A stretch of DNA of 64,000 bases, taken from the NCBI RefSeq assembly GCF_013386825.1, contig NZ_JACARC010000078.1, positions 1-64,000 of the forward strand, read 5' to 3'. Within the stretch, counting starts at the first letter, position 1. Every line of letters begins with the position of its first letter. Below the pieces are notes generated by a model. The model had not been told where the DNA came from. It saw only the letters and a list, made by a program, of their open reading frames with translations, and made no database searches. The translations under genes and the position numbers were made by a program. Shown piece by piece: positions 8,429 through 17,664 of this stretch. This stretch comes from Pseudomonas sp. IPO3778 (GTDB taxonomy: Bacteria; Pseudomonadota; Gammaproteobacteria; Pseudomonadales; Pseudomonadaceae).

Positions 8429-9703
8429 ATGGGCACGCACGTTATCAAGATGCCGGACATTGGCGAAGGCATCGCAGAAGTTGAATTGTCGGTGTGGCAC
8501 GTCAAGGTCGGCGACCTGGTAGTAGAAGACCAGGTGCTGGCGGATGTGATGACCGACAAGGCCATGGTGGACATTCCTTCGCCGGTGCACGGCAAGGTGA
8601 TTTCCCTCGGCGGCGAGCCGGGCGAAGTCATGGCAGTGGGCAGTATTTTGATCAGCATTGAAGTGGAAGGCGCGGGCAATACCCGGGAGTCGGCGTTGTC
8701 GGCGGTGGTTGAAGAGGTCGCGCCGGCACCCGCACCGAAAGTGGAAACAAAGGCCGCGCCAGTGGTTGAGCCGAAGCCGGCCGCCAAGCCTGTGGTAGCG
8801 GCACAGGCCCCGGTAGCCCGCGAGGTCGATGAACGCCCGCTGGCCTCCCCGGCCGTGCGCAAACATGCGCTGGATGCTGGCATCCAGCTACGACTGGTCC
8901 AGGGTTCCGGCCCGGCCGGCCGGATTTTGCATGAAGATTTGGACGCTTACTTGCTCCAGGGTCCGGCGAAAAATACCGGGGCCTCCAACCCGTACGCCGA
9001 GCGCAACGACGAGCAGCAAATCCCCGTGATCGGCATGCGCCGCAAGATCGCCCAGCGCATGCAGGACGCCACCCGGCGCGCCGCGCATTTCAGCTATGTG
9101 GAAGAGATCGACGTCACTGCCCTCGACGAGTTGCGCGTGCACCTCAACGAGAAACACGGTGCTACCCGCGGCAAGCTGACCCTGCTGCCGTTCCTGGTGC
9201 GGGCCATGGTCGTCGCATTGCGCGACTATCCGCAGATCAACGCGCGTTATGACGACGAAGCCCAAGTCATCACCCGCCTCGGCGCGGTACACGTGGGCGT
9301 CGCCACCCAGAGCGACGTGGGCCTGATGGTGCCGGTGGTGCGTCACGCCGAAGCCCGCAACCTGTGGGGCACCGCCGAAGAAATCAATCGTCTGGCGAAT
9401 GCGGCGCGCACGGGCAAGGCCAGCCGCGATGAACTGTCGGGTTCGAGCATTACCCTGACCAGCCTCGGTGCGTTGGGCGGGATTGTCAGCACACCGGTGC
9501 TGAACCTGCCGGAAGTGGCCATTGTCGGGGTCAACCGGATTGTCGAGCGGCCGATGGCGATCAAGGGCCAGATCGTGATCCGCAAGATGATGAACCTCTC
9601 CAGCTCCTTCGATCACCGGGTGGTCGATGGCATGGACGCGGCGCAATTCATCCAGGCCATCCGTGGCCTGCTCGAACAACCCGCCAGCCTGTTCCTGGAG
9701 TAA
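8429..9703 (+). CDS. bkdB: Branched-chain 2-oxoacid dehydrogenase E2 (lipoamide acyltransferase)
   Basis: A 424-residue core protein of the complex. Residues 1-77 form the lipoyl domain, with the lipoylated lysine in VMTDKAMVDIPSP. An Ala/Pro/Lys linker (about 90-135) follows, then the peripheral subunit-binding domain (SPAVRKHALDAGIQLRLV onwards, about 139-175). The catalytic acyltransferase domain has the active-site FDHRVVDGMDAAQF near residue 393. It transfers the branched acyl group to CoA. Its start follows the bkdA2 stop directly. Confidence 0.96.
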   Translation: MGTHVIKMPDIGEGIAEVELSVWHVKVGDLVVEDQVLADVMTDKAMVDIPSPVHGKVISLGGEPGEVMAVGSILISIEVEGAGNTRESALSAVVEEVAPAPAPKVETKAAPVVEPKPAAKPVVAAQAPVAREVDERPLASPAVRKHALDAGIQLRLVQGSGPAGRILHEDLDAYLLQGPAKNTGASNPYAERNDEQQIPVIGMRRKIAQRMQDATRRAAHFSYVEEIDVTALDELRVHLNEKHGATRGKLTLLPFLVRAMVVALRDYPQINARYDDEAQVITRLGAVHVGVATQSDVGLMVPVVRHAEARNLWGTAEEINRLANAARTGKASRDELSGSSITLTSLGALGGIVSTPVLNLPEVAIVGVNRIVERPMAIKGQIVIRKMMNLSSSFDHRVVDGMDAAQFIQAIRGLLEQPASLFLE

Positions 9704-9706
9704 CCC

Positions 9707-11086
9707 ATGTCTCAAACATTGCACACCACGCTGCTGATTATCGGCGGTGGGCCTGGCGGTTACGTGGCAGCGATTCGCGCCGGCCAACTGGGCATCCCGA
9801 CCATTCTCGTGGAAGGCCAGGCCCTGGGCGGCACCTGCCTGAACATCGGCTGCATTCCGTCGAAGGCGCTGATCCACGTGGCCGAACAGTTCCAGCAAAC
9901 CAGGCACCACAGCCAGGGTTCACCGCTGGGTATCAAGGTCGATGTACCGACCCTCGACATCAGCAAAAGCGTGGAATGGAAAGACGGCATCGTTGACCGC
10001 CTGACCACCGGCGTTGCCGCGCTGCTGAAGAAACACAAGGTTCAGGTCATCCAGGGCTGGGCCAAGGTGGTGGATGGCAAGACCGTCGACGTCGGCGACC
10101 AGCGCATCCAGTGTGAACACCTGCTGCTGGCCACCGGTTCGAAAAGCGTCAACCTGCCGATGCTGCCGATTGGCGGGCCGATCATCTCCTCCACCGAGGC
10201 CCTGGCGCCGACACACATTCCCAAGCGCCTGATCGTGGTGGGCGGCGGCTACATCGGCCTGGAACTGGGGATTGCCTATCGCAAGCTCGGCGCCGAGGTC
10301 AGCGTGGTCGAGGCGCAGGACCGGATCCTGCCGGCCTACGACGCCGAACTGACCCAACCGGTGGCCGAATCCCTGAAGCAACTGGGGGTGAAGGTGTTCC
10401 TGAAGCACAGTGTCACCGGCTTTGAGCACAACACCCTGCAGGTGCGTGACCCTGGCGGTGAGACGCTGTCGCTGGAAACCGACCAGGTATTGGTTGCCGT
10501 TGGTCGCAAACCCAACACCCAGGGCTGGAACCTCGAAGCCTTGAACCTGGACATGAACGGCTCGGCGATCAGGATCGACAGCCGCTGCCAGACCAGCATG
10601 CGCAACGTCTGGGCGATCGGCGACCTGAGTGGCGAACCGATGCTCGCCCACCGCGCCATGGCCCAGGGCGAAATGGTGGCCGAACTGATCAGCGGTAAAA
10701 CCCGCGAATTCAACCCGGCAGCGATCCCGGCGGTGTGCTTCACCGACCCGGAACTGGTGGTGGTCGGCAAAACCCCGGACGAGGCCAAGGCCGCCGGGCT
10801 GGACTGCATCGTGTCGAGCTTCCCGTTCGCCGCCAATGGCCGGGCCATGACCCTGGAGTCGAAAACCGGCTTCGTGCGGGTGGTGGCGCGCCGCGACAAT
10901 CACCTGATCGTCGGCTGGCAGGCAGTGGGCGTTGGCGTCTCGGAACTGTCCACCGCCTTCGGCCTGAGCCTGGAAATGGGCTCACGCCTGGAAGACGTGG
11001 CGGGCACCATCCACGCCCACCCGACCCTCGGCGAAGCAGTACAAGAAGCGGCGCTGCGAGCCCTGGGGCATGCATTGCACATGTAA
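9707..11086 (+). CDS. lpdV: Dihydrolipoamide dehydrogenase E3 of the branched-chain complex
   Basis: A 459-residue FAD disulfide oxidoreductase. The FAD motif is IIGGGPGGYVAAI (residues 10-22), the redox disulfide is GGTCLNIGCIPSKAL (about 40-54), and the NAD motif is VVGGGYIGLELG (about 175-186). The His-Glu catalytic pair of the partner subunit lies in IHAHPTLGEAVQEAAL near the C-terminus. It reoxidises the lipoyl group of BkdB with NAD+. It is the last gene of the bkd operon, and a REPIN lies downstream. Confidence 0.96.
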   Translation: MSQTLHTTLLIIGGGPGGYVAAIRAGQLGIPTILVEGQALGGTCLNIGCIPSKALIHVAEQFQQTRHHSQGSPLGIKVDVPTLDISKSVEWKDGIVDRLTTGVAALLKKHKVQVIQGWAKVVDGKTVDVGDQRIQCEHLLLATGSKSVNLPMLPIGGPIISSTEALAPTHIPKRLIVVGGGYIGLELGIAYRKLGAEVSVVEAQDRILPAYDAELTQPVAESLKQLGVKVFLKHSVTGFEHNTLQVRDPGGETLSLETDQVLVAVGRKPNTQGWNLEALNLDMNGSAIRIDSRCQTSMRNVWAIGDLSGEPMLAHRAMAQGEMVAELISGKTREFNPAAIPAVCFTDPELVVVGKTPDEAKAAGLDCIVSSFPFAANGRAMTLESKTGFVRVVARRDNHLIVGWQAVGVGVSELSTAFGLSLEMGSRLEDVAGTIHAHPTLGEAVQEAALRALGHALHM

Positions 11087-11123
11087 CAGGCGCCCCCCCC
11101 AACTAACGGGCGACCACACCCAA

Positions 11124-11223
11124 CTGTAGGAGCGAGCTTGCTCGCGAAAAACCCGAGAACACCGCAGGTCATCAGGTTACCAGCGTCATCGCTCACGGCC
11201 TACGCGCAAGCTCGCGCCTACAG
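11124..11223. repeat. REPIN (TGTAGGAGCGAGCTTGCTCGCG family)
   Basis: Two inverted REP arms (CTGTAGGAGCGAGCTTGCTCGCG on the left; CGCAAGCTCGCG-CCTACAG on the right) flank a unique centre of about 58 bp. It lies between lpdV and ilvE. It belongs to the same family as the tandem array at 21967-22506. Confidence 0.85.
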
Positions 11224-11324
11224 GGGGTGCGAACGCACCGGGGAATGAAGTATTGTTGCGCCCATCCAGAAATAAACCATAAGCCTGCCTTCGACCAGGC
11301 GGTTGACAAAAGATAGAGGGTGTC

Positions 11325-12344
11325 ATGGGTAACGAAAGCATCAATTGGGACAAGCTGGGTTTTGACTACATCAAGACCGACAAGCGTTTCCTCCAGACCT
11401 GGAAAGACGGCGAGTGGCAAAAAGGCACCCTGACCGACGACAACGTGCTGCACATCAGCGAAGGCTCCACCGCCCTGCACTACGGCCAGCAATGCTTTGA
11501 AGGCCTCAAGGCCTACCGCTGCAAGGACGGCTCGATCAACCTGTTCCGCCCGGACCAGAACGCCGCGCGCATGCAGCGCAGCTGTGGTCGCCTGCTGATG
11601 CCACAAGTGCCGACCGATGCCTTTATCGAAGCCTGCAAGGAAGTCGTCCGCGCCAACGAACGTTTCATCCCGCCGTACGGCACCGGCGGCGCGCTGTACC
11701 TGCGCCCGTTCGTGATCGGCACCGGTGACAACATCGGCGTGCGTACCGCGCCGGAGTTCATCTTCTCGATCTTCTGCATCCCGGTCGGCGCCTACTTCAA
11801 GGGCGGCCTGACCCCGCACAACTTCCTGATCTCCGGTTACGACCGTGCAGCTCCCAACGGCACCGGCGCAGCCAAGGTCGGTGGCAACTACGCCGCCAGC
11901 CTGATGCCCGGCTCCCTGGCCAAAAAAGCCAACTTCGCCGACTGCATCTACCTCGACCCGGCCACCCACTCGAAGATCGAAGAAGTAGGCTCGGCCAACT
12001 TCTTCGGGATCACCCACGACAACAAGTTCGTCACCCCGAACTCGCCGTCGGTGTTGCCAGGCATCACCCGCCTGTCGCTGATCGAGCTGGCCAAATCCCG
12101 TCTGGGCCTGGAAGTGGTTGAAGGCGACGTGCTGATCGACAAGCTGTCGGACTTCAAGGAAGCCGGCGCCTGCGGTACCGCCGCCGTGATCACCCCGATC
12201 GGCGGCATCGAGTACAAAGACAAGCTGCACGTGTTCTACAGCGAAAAAGAAGTCGGCCCGGTCACCCAGAAGCTCTACAAAGAGCTGACTGGCGTACAGT
12301 CCGGCGACGTTGAAGCGCCTGAAGGCTGGATCGTCAAAGTCTAA
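11325..12344 (+). CDS. ilvE: Branched-chain amino acid aminotransferase
   Basis: A 339-residue fold-type IV PLP enzyme of the eukaryotic-like BCAT group. The conserved HYGQQCFEGLKAYR lies near residue 55, the PLP-lysine region TGAAKVGGNYAASLMP near 185, and EVGSANFFGI near 222. It interconverts Val, Leu and Ile with their 2-oxo acids and so feeds the BKD complex encoded just upstream. A separate promoter is likely, because about 240 bp with a REPIN separates it from lpdV. Confidence 0.93.
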   Translation: MGNESINWDKLGFDYIKTDKRFLQTWKDGEWQKGTLTDDNVLHISEGSTALHYGQQCFEGLKAYRCKDGSINLFRPDQNAARMQRSCGRLLMPQVPTDAFIEACKEVVRANERFIPPYGTGGALYLRPFVIGTGDNIGVRTAPEFIFSIFCIPVGAYFKGGLTPHNFLISGYDRAAPNGTGAAKVGGNYAASLMPGSLAKKANFADCIYLDPATHSKIEEVGSANFFGITHDNKFVTPNSPSVLPGITRLSLIELAKSRLGLEVVEGDVLIDKLSDFKEAGACGTAAVITPIGGIEYKDKLHVFYSEKEVGPVTQKLYKELTGVQSGDVEAPEGWIVKV

Positions 12345-12375
12345 GCAACCGGCTGCCAGCGACACCACAAAACCA

Positions 12376-12467
12376 ATGTGGGAGCTGGCTTGCCTGCGAT
12401 AGCGGAGTATCAGTCGACACGTTTATTGACTGACCCACCGCCATCGCAGGCAAGCCAGCTCCCACAT
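12376..12467. repeat. REPIN (GTGGGAGCTGGCTTGCCTGCGAT family)
   Basis: Inverted arms ATGTGGGAGCTGGCTTGCC and its complement flank a short centre. It lies between the convergent ilvE and GNAT genes and fills most of the gap. Confidence 0.88.
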
Positions 12468-12496
12468 TTGGTTTCCAGCGTTTGGAAAATCGGGCT

Positions 12497-13399
12497 TCAG
12501 GCCTTATCCATCGGAATATTTTCCAGGATCTTCTTGCCCATGCTGATCCTCGGCTCCGCGCCATACCCCAGCGCCTCATAAAACCCCATCACCGCGTCAT
12601 TGCCGCTGGTGATCTGCAGGTTGATCTTCATACAACCCAACGCCGTCAACGCCTGCTCCGCATGCCGCACCAGCGAGGCGCCCAAGCCCTGGCGGCGATA
12701 GTCGTTATGCACCGCCACCGAATACAGCCAGCCACGATGCCCGTCGTAGCCGGCGAGGATGGTGCCGATCACGACCTTCTTGTCGGTGGCCACAAAGAAC
12801 AACCCATCATTGACCGCCAGCTTCTTGTCGATCGCCAGGCCCGGCGTGTTGTGCGCCGCGTCATAACCAAACGCCGCCTGCCACAGCGCCACCACCTGGG
12901 CCCGATGCGCACGGTCGCGATACACGCCGATGGGATGTCGCGAGGACAACGCCTTCTCCATCACCAGCGTGCGCTCATTGCCGTGGTAAACGTCGCGCAC
13001 CGTATGGAAACCCAGCTTGGTGTAGAACGGCTCGGCGGTCAGGGAAGACGGCACATGCAGCGAGGTCACCCCGGCTTCCCGGGCGCGCAACTCGATCTCA
13101 ATCATCAATAAGCGCCCGATGCCCTGCCCTTGCAGCGCCGGATTGACGAACACCGAGCGCACCACATTGGCGTCCAGCGCGGCAGTGGCAACGATCACCT
13201 CACCCTGAAGGGCCACCAGCACCGTTCGACGCGCCAGCAACCCCACCACTGCCTCCGGGGTAAAGTTGCTCGCCACCCGCGCAATCACGTCAGCCGGGTA
13301 ATCCCGGGCGTTGCTGTCATGCAGGGCCGCCAGTATGACCTGGCTGATGCCCTCGGCATCGGTGGTTTGGGCGAGACGAACTTCAGTGGGCATGGGCAC
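12497..13399 (-). CDS. Tandem GNAT N-acetyltransferase (two-domain)
   Basis: A 300-residue protein with two GNAT folds. The first (residues 1-150) has the acetyl-CoA motif RSVFVNPALQGQGIGRLL. The second (about 155-295) has YSVAVHNDYRRQGLGASLV and ends like the YpeA family (NLQITSGNDAVMGFYEALGYG). GNAT enzymes transfer acetyl from acetyl-CoA to amines or protein N-termini; the substrate cannot be told here. It is a single gene, with REPINs on both sides and no operon partner. Confidence 0.8.
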   Translation of the reverse strand: MPMPTEVRLAQTTDAEGISQVILAALHDSNARDYPADVIARVASNFTPEAVVGLLARRTVLVALQGEVIVATAALDANVVRSVFVNPALQGQGIGRLLMIEIELRAREAGVTSLHVPSSLTAEPFYTKLGFHTVRDVYHGNERTLVMEKALSSRHPIGVYRDRAHRAQVVALWQAAFGYDAAHNTPGLAIDKKLAVNDGLFFVATDKKVVIGTILAGYDGHRGWLYSVAVHNDYRRQGLGASLVRHAEQALTALGCMKINLQITSGNDAVMGFYEALGYGAEPRISMGKKILENIPMDKA

Positions 13400-13440
13400 T
13401 CCTTAATGACGGACTCAATTCCTGCAGCGCCCCCATACTA

Positions 13441-13530
13441 ATGTGGGAGCTGGCTTGCCTGCGATAGCGGTCTGTCAGTCGATACTTGATTGACTGTCAG
13501 ACCGCTATCGCAGGCAAGCCAGCTCCCACA
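13441..13530. repeat. REPIN (GTGGGAGCTGGCTTGCCTGCGAT family)
   Basis: Inverted arms ATGTGGGAGCTGGCTTGCC...AGCCAGCTCCCACA, with a second inner dyad (AGCGGTCTGTCAGTC / GACTGTCAGACCGCT). It occupies the gap between the divergent GNAT and ctlX genes. The rest of that gap should hold their promoters; no clear site was seen. Confidence 0.88.
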
Positions 13531-13692
13531 GTTGATCAGCTTTGTTCCTTCAACCGCACCCAGCAGCCGATTCGGCTGCCCCACCCCGCTTTTCAGCTTT
13601 CCCGGCTGAGCCACCGCCTCACTTCAGCCGGGATTCTTCCTTCACACCGCACAAAATAGCCTCACTGCCCAACTCCATGGACCCGTGCACCC

Positions 13693-14619
13693 ATGCAAAC
13701 CACCAACACCGTCCTGATGATCCGCCCGGCGCACTTCGCCTTTAACCCGGACACCGCGATCAACAACCGCTTCCAGCGCGCGCCCCTCGACCCCGTGGCC
13801 GCACAGCAGAAAGCGCTGGAAGAGTTCGACGGCTATGTCGACACCCTGCGCCACCACGGCGTGGAAGTGCTGGTGGTACAAGACACCCCCGCCCCCCATA
13901 CCCCGGATTCGATTTTCCCCAACAACTGGTGGAGCAGCCACGCCGACGGCAGCCTGGTGCTGTACCCGATGGAAGGCCCGAACCGACGACTGGAACGGGA
14001 CAAAGGCGTGCTGCAAGTGCTGGAGCAACGCTTCGCGATCCACACCACCATCGACTTCAGCCACCTCGAACACCAGAACATGTTCCTGGAAGGCACCGGC
14101 AGCATGGTCCTCGACCGCCAGCACCGCATCAGCTACGCCTGCCATTCCGGGCGTACCCATCAGGATGCCCTGCGCCAGTTCGCCGAACGCCTGGACTATC
14201 AGGTGTGCGTGTTCCACGCCGTCGACCGCCACCAGGCACCCATCTACCACAGCAACGTGATGATGAGCGTTGGCCGCGACCTCTCCGTGGTGTGCCTGCA
14301 AGCCCTGCCCGACGACCAGGAGCGTCAGGCCCTGGAGCGCTCCTTGCGCGACACCGGCAAAGACATCGTCGCCCTGGACTTCGACCAGTTGGAAGCCTTC
14401 GCCGGCAACATGCTGGAAGTCCATGACCGCGACGGCCAGCCGCTGCTGGTGATGTCGGCCAGCGCCTGGGGCTCACTCAAGCCGGCCCAGCGCCAGCACG
14501 TAGAGCGCCACACCCGGCCGGTGGTGGTGAACATCGACAACATCGAACGCATCGGCGGCGGCAGTGCCCGCTGCATGTTGGCGGAAGTGCACCTGCCGGC
14601 CCGCCCCTCATTTCAATAA
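13693..14619 (+). CDS. ctlX: CtlX-type citrulline utilization hydrolase (amidinotransferase fold)
   Basis: A 308-residue member of the guanidino-group modifying fold (arginine deiminase/DDAH superfamily). Visible motifs are SIFPNNWWSSH (about 67-77), FLEGTGSMVLDR (about 118-129), a histidine in the YHSNVMMSVG region (about 188) and the nucleophile cysteine in GGSARCMLAEV near the C-terminus (about 295). CtlX proteins are thought to hydrolyse citrulline to ornithine. The next gene, 11 bp downstream, is an ornithine cyclodeaminase, which would use that product. The substrate is inferred from family and context. Confidence 0.85.
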   Translation: MQTTNTVLMIRPAHFAFNPDTAINNRFQRAPLDPVAAQQKALEEFDGYVDTLRHHGVEVLVVQDTPAPHTPDSIFPNNWWSSHADGSLVLYPMEGPNRRLERDKGVLQVLEQRFAIHTTIDFSHLEHQNMFLEGTGSMVLDRQHRISYACHSGRTHQDALRQFAERLDYQVCVFHAVDRHQAPIYHSNVMMSVGRDLSVVCLQALPDDQERQALERSLRDTGKDIVALDFDQLEAFAGNMLEVHDRDGQPLLVMSASAWGSLKPAQRQHVERHTRPVVVNIDNIERIGGGSARCMLAEVHLPARPSFQ

Positions 14620-14630
14620 GGAGTCTTCCC

Positions 14631-15677
14631 ATGACCCGCTATATCGACGTCAACGACTTGAGCTACCTGGTTTCGCAAAAAGGCCTGCAAACCTGCATCG
14701 CCGAGATGGCCGAGTACATCCGCGCCGACTACCTGCGCTGGCAGGACTTTGAAAAATGCGCACGCCTGGCCAACCACTCCCCCGAGGGCGTGATCGAGCT
14801 GATGCCGGTGTCCGACGCGTCGCTGTACGCCTTCAAATACGTGAACGGCCACCCGAAAAACACCCAGAGCGGCATGCTCACCGTCATGGCCTTCGGCGCA
14901 CTGGGGGATGTAGACACCGGCACACCGGTGCTGCTGGCGGAAATGACCCTGACCACCGCGATCCGCACCGCCGCCACCTCGGCCCTGGTGGCGCGCTACC
15001 TGGCCCGGGACAACAGTCGCAGCATGGCGCTGATCGGCAACGGTTCCCAGAGCGAGTTCCAGGCCCTGGCCTTCCACACGATGCTGGGCATCAATGAAAT
15101 CCGCCTGTTCGACATCGACGCCAAGGCCACCGCCAAATTGGCCGCCAACCTGAAAGCCTTCCCGGCGATCAAAGTGATCCTGGCCGGCAGCGTGGCCGAA
15201 GCGGTGAAAGGCGCCGACATCGTCACCACCGTGACCGCCGACAAGGCCTACGCCACCATCCTGACGGACGAGATGATCGAACCCGGCATGCACCTGAATG
15301 CCGTGGGCGGCGACTGCCCGGGCAAGACCGAGCTGGACCGACGCATCGTCGAACGTGCGCGGGTGATCGTCGAGTACGAACCCCAAAGCCGCATTGAAGG
15401 CGAGATCCAGCACATGCCGGAAGATTCGCCGGTCACCGAGCTGTGGCAAGTGATCAACGGCCAGGCGCCTGGCCGTGAAAACCCGCGCCAGGTCACCCTG
15501 TTCGACTCGGTGGGGTTTGCCATCGAAGACTACTCCGCCCTGCGTTACGTGCTGGACGTGGCCAAGGCCCTGGACGTGGGCAGCGAACTGGAACTGGTGC
15601 CGGACCTCGCCGACCCCAAAGACCTGTTTGCCCGCCTGGCCCAAGCGCCGGCCGCACAGCAGAAAAAGCGCGCCTGA
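14631..15677 (+). CDS. Ornithine cyclodeaminase
   Basis: A 348-residue member of the ornithine cyclodeaminase/mu-crystallin family. The Rossmann motif MALIGNGSQSEFQAL lies near residue 125. A catalytic aspartate sits in the AVGGDCPGKTEL segment near 225, and residues such as EMTLTTAIRTAATSAL (about 105) complete the substrate site. It converts L-ornithine to L-proline and ammonia with bound NAD. An AGGAGTC ribosome-binding site precedes the start. It forms an operon with ctlX and ends at a probable terminator (15744-15782). Confidence 0.93.
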   Translation: MTRYIDVNDLSYLVSQKGLQTCIAEMAEYIRADYLRWQDFEKCARLANHSPEGVIELMPVSDASLYAFKYVNGHPKNTQSGMLTVMAFGALGDVDTGTPVLLAEMTLTTAIRTAATSALVARYLARDNSRSMALIGNGSQSEFQALAFHTMLGINEIRLFDIDAKATAKLAANLKAFPAIKVILAGSVAEAVKGADIVTTVTADKAYATILTDEMIEPGMHLNAVGGDCPGKTELDRRIVERARVIVEYEPQSRIEGEIQHMPEDSPVTELWQVINGQAPGRENPRQVTLFDSVGFAIEDYSALRYVLDVAKALDVGSELELVPDLADPKDLFARLAQAPAAQQKKRA

Positions 15678-15743
15678 GACCGCTCTGGCCTGCTGCTTTG
15701 CGTGAGAGGCAGGCCGGAAAAAGTCGACAGACAAGCCGATTTA

Positions 15744-15782
15744 GCGGGTGCCGCAGCCGTTTCCGCTGTGACCCGCGTTTTA
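15744..15782 (+). terminator. Probable rho-independent terminator after ornithine cyclodeaminase
   Basis: The stem GCGGGT (15744-15749) / ACCCGC (15771-15776) has an inner CAGC/GCTG pairing and is followed by GTTTTAAC. It lies 67 bp past the stop codon. The T run is short. Confidence 0.5.
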
Positions 15783-15869
15783 ACAGCACATTCCGCGCGC
15801 CGCAGCGAGGGTAAACGACACAAAAAACGCACCATCTTGAAGCATTCTCTCTGGCAAGAAACATCCCAA

Positions 15870-15963
15870 TGTGGCGAGGGAGCTTGCTCCCGCTGGAGTG
15901 CGTAGCGCTCCCGGGATTTTGGGGCCGCTGCGCAGCCCAGCGGGAGCAAGCTCCCTCGCCACA
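15870..15963. repeat. REPIN (GTGGCGAGGGAGCTTGCTCCCGC family)
   Basis: Arms TGTGGCGAGGGAGCTTGCTC and GAGCAAGCTCCCTCGCCACA are exact inverses and flank an inner dyad (GCGCTCC...GGGGCCGC region). It lies in the 367-bp gap between the cyclodeaminase and the ABC binding protein. Apart from this element and the terminator, that gap holds only the AT-rich promoter segment at about 15980-16044. Confidence 0.88.
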
Positions 15964-16044
15964 AAAGACAACTCACCCTAAAAAATCGCTCAGCTTCAAC
16001 TTTTCTACTGCCCTGACATCAATTACAAAATATAGGGAATACAC

Positions 16045-16824
16045 ATGACTCCGCTCCGATCACTTTTCGCTGCGCTGCTCCTGCCATTGGCCGCCACGGC
16101 TGCCCAGGCTCAGGAATGGAAAGAAATCCGCTTTGGGGTCTTCCCCGAATACCCACCGTTTGAATCGGTCGCCGCCGACGGCAGCCTGCAAGGCTTCGAC
16201 ATCGACCTGGGCAACGCCATCTGCGCCAAGCTTGAAATCAAATGCGTGTGGGTCCACAACGAATTCGACGGCATGATCCCGGCCCTGCGCGCGCGCAAGT
16301 TCGACGCCATCATGTCCTCCATGGCCGTGACCCCGGCCCGCCAGAAAGTCATCGACTTCAGCGACCGCCTGTTCCTCAGCCCGACCTCGGTGATCACCCG
16401 CAAAAGCGCCGACTTCGGCGACACTCCCGAATCCCTCAAAGGCAAGCAGGTCGGCGTGCTGCAAGGCTCGCTGCAAGAGGCCTATGCCCGTGCGCACCTG
16501 GCAAAACTTGGCGCGCAGATCAAGGCGTACCAGTCCCAGGAACAGAACTACGCCGACCTGCAAAACGGTCGCCTCGACGCCACCCTCACCGACAAGCTCG
16601 AAGCCCAGCTCAACTTCCTGTCAAAGCCTGAAGGCGCCGACTTCAAGACCGGCCCGGCCTTCAAGGACCCGACCCTGCCGCTCGACATCGCCATGGGCCT
16701 GCGCAAGAACGACAAGGACCTGGTGGAGCTGATCAACAAAGGCATCGCCGCCGTCCAGGCCGATGGCACCTACGCACAGATCCAGAAGAAATACTTCGGC
16801 GATCAGGACATCTACAACGAGTAA
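16045..16824 (+). CDS. Basic amino-acid ABC transporter, periplasmic binding protein
   Basis: A 259-residue family 3 solute-binding protein. Its Sec signal peptide is MTPLRSLFAALLLPLAATAAQAQ (20 of these residues are hydrophobic core plus AQA cleavage site). Typical lysine/arginine/ornithine-binding segments follow: FGVFPEYPPFESV, LQGFDIDLGNAICAKL and MIPALRARKFDAIMSSM. It resembles HisJ/ArgT/AotJ. It is the first gene of an importer operon, downstream of citrulline/ornithine enzymes. An AGGG ribosome-binding site lies about 8 nt before ATG. Confidence 0.9.
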   Translation: MTPLRSLFAALLLPLAATAAQAQEWKEIRFGVFPEYPPFESVAADGSLQGFDIDLGNAICAKLEIKCVWVHNEFDGMIPALRARKFDAIMSSMAVTPARQKVIDFSDRLFLSPTSVITRKSADFGDTPESLKGKQVGVLQGSLQEAYARAHLAKLGAQIKAYQSQEQNYADLQNGRLDATLTDKLEAQLNFLSKPEGADFKTGPAFKDPTLPLDIAMGLRKNDKDLVELINKGIAAVQADGTYAQIQKKYFGDQDIYNE

Positions 16825-16838
16825 CGGCCACTCCGCCC

Positions 16839-16929
16839 CTGTGGGAGCGGGCTTGCCCGCGATGGCGGTGGTTCAGGCACACATATGCCAACTGCCCCAC
16901 CGCCATCGCAGGCAAGCCAGCTCCCACAG
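16839..16929. repeat. REPIN (GTGGGAGCTGGC-like family) inside the importer operon
   Basis: Arms CTGTGGGAGCGGGCTTGCC and AAGCCAGCTCCCACAG, with an inner GATGGCGGTGG/CCACCGCCATC pairing. It lies between the binding-protein and permease genes, where it could form a stem in the mRNA and lower expression of the permease genes relative to the binding protein. Confidence 0.85.
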
Positions 16930-16962
16930 TAAATGTCTGCGCCCCATCGAGATCTCCCCTCC

Positions 16963-17664
16963 ATGAATGAATTCCTCAACTTGCAAGGCTTCGGCCCGCT
17001 GCTGGCTCAGGGTGCCTGGATGACGGTCAAGCTGGCGTTCCTGGCGCTGGTGCTGAGCCTATCCCTGGGCCTGATCGCCGCCGGTGCCAAACTGTCCAGC
17101 GTCAAGCTGCTGCGGGTTCCGGCCACGCTCTACACCACGCTGATTCGCAGCGTGCCGGACCTGGTGCTGATCCTGCTGATTTTCTACAGCCTGCAACTGT
17201 GGCTGAACGACCTGAGCGAAATGCTCGGCTGGGCCTACTTTGAAATCGACCCGTTCACCGCCGGTGTCATCACCCTCGGTTTTATCTACGGGGCGTATTT
17301 CACCGAGAACTTTCGCGGGGCGATTCTCAGCGTGCCGGCCGGCCAACTGGAAGCCGCCACCGCCTACGGCCTCAGCCGCTGGCAACGGTTTCGCCTGGTG
17401 CTGTTCCCGCAGCTGATGCGTTTTGCCTTGCCAGGCCTTGGCAATAACTGGCTGGTGCTGCTCAAGTCCACCGCGCTGGTGTCGATCATCGGCCTGTCAG
17501 ACCTGGTCAAGGCCGCGCAAAACGCCGGCAAGACCACCAACGACCCGCTGTATTTCCTGATCCTCGCGGGCCTGGTGTACCTGGTGATCACCACCCTCTC
17601 CAACCGCATTTTCAAACGCCTGGAACGGCGCTACAACGTCGGCATCAAGGGGATGGCGCGATGA
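16963..17664 (+). CDS. Basic amino-acid ABC transporter permease (HisQ type)
   Basis: I chose the ATG at 16963 (233 residues, MNEFLNLQGFGPLL). The frame is open to a start at 16933, but those extra residues are not typical of HisQ proteins. It is a polytopic inner-membrane protein. The EAA loop that contacts the ATPase is QLEAATAYGLSRWQRFRLVLFP (about residues 135-156, split in the family as EAA---G). It partners with the HisM-type permease, with which it shares an ATGA overlap. Confidence 0.9.
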   Translation: MNEFLNLQGFGPLLAQGAWMTVKLAFLALVLSLSLGLIAAGAKLSSVKLLRVPATLYTTLIRSVPDLVLILLIFYSLQLWLNDLSEMLGWAYFEIDPFTAGVITLGFIYGAYFTENFRGAILSVPAGQLEAATAYGLSRWQRFRLVLFPQLMRFALPGLGNNWLVLLKSTALVSIIGLSDLVKAAQNAGKTTNDPLYFLILAGLVYLVITTLSNRIFKRLERRYNVGIKGMAR

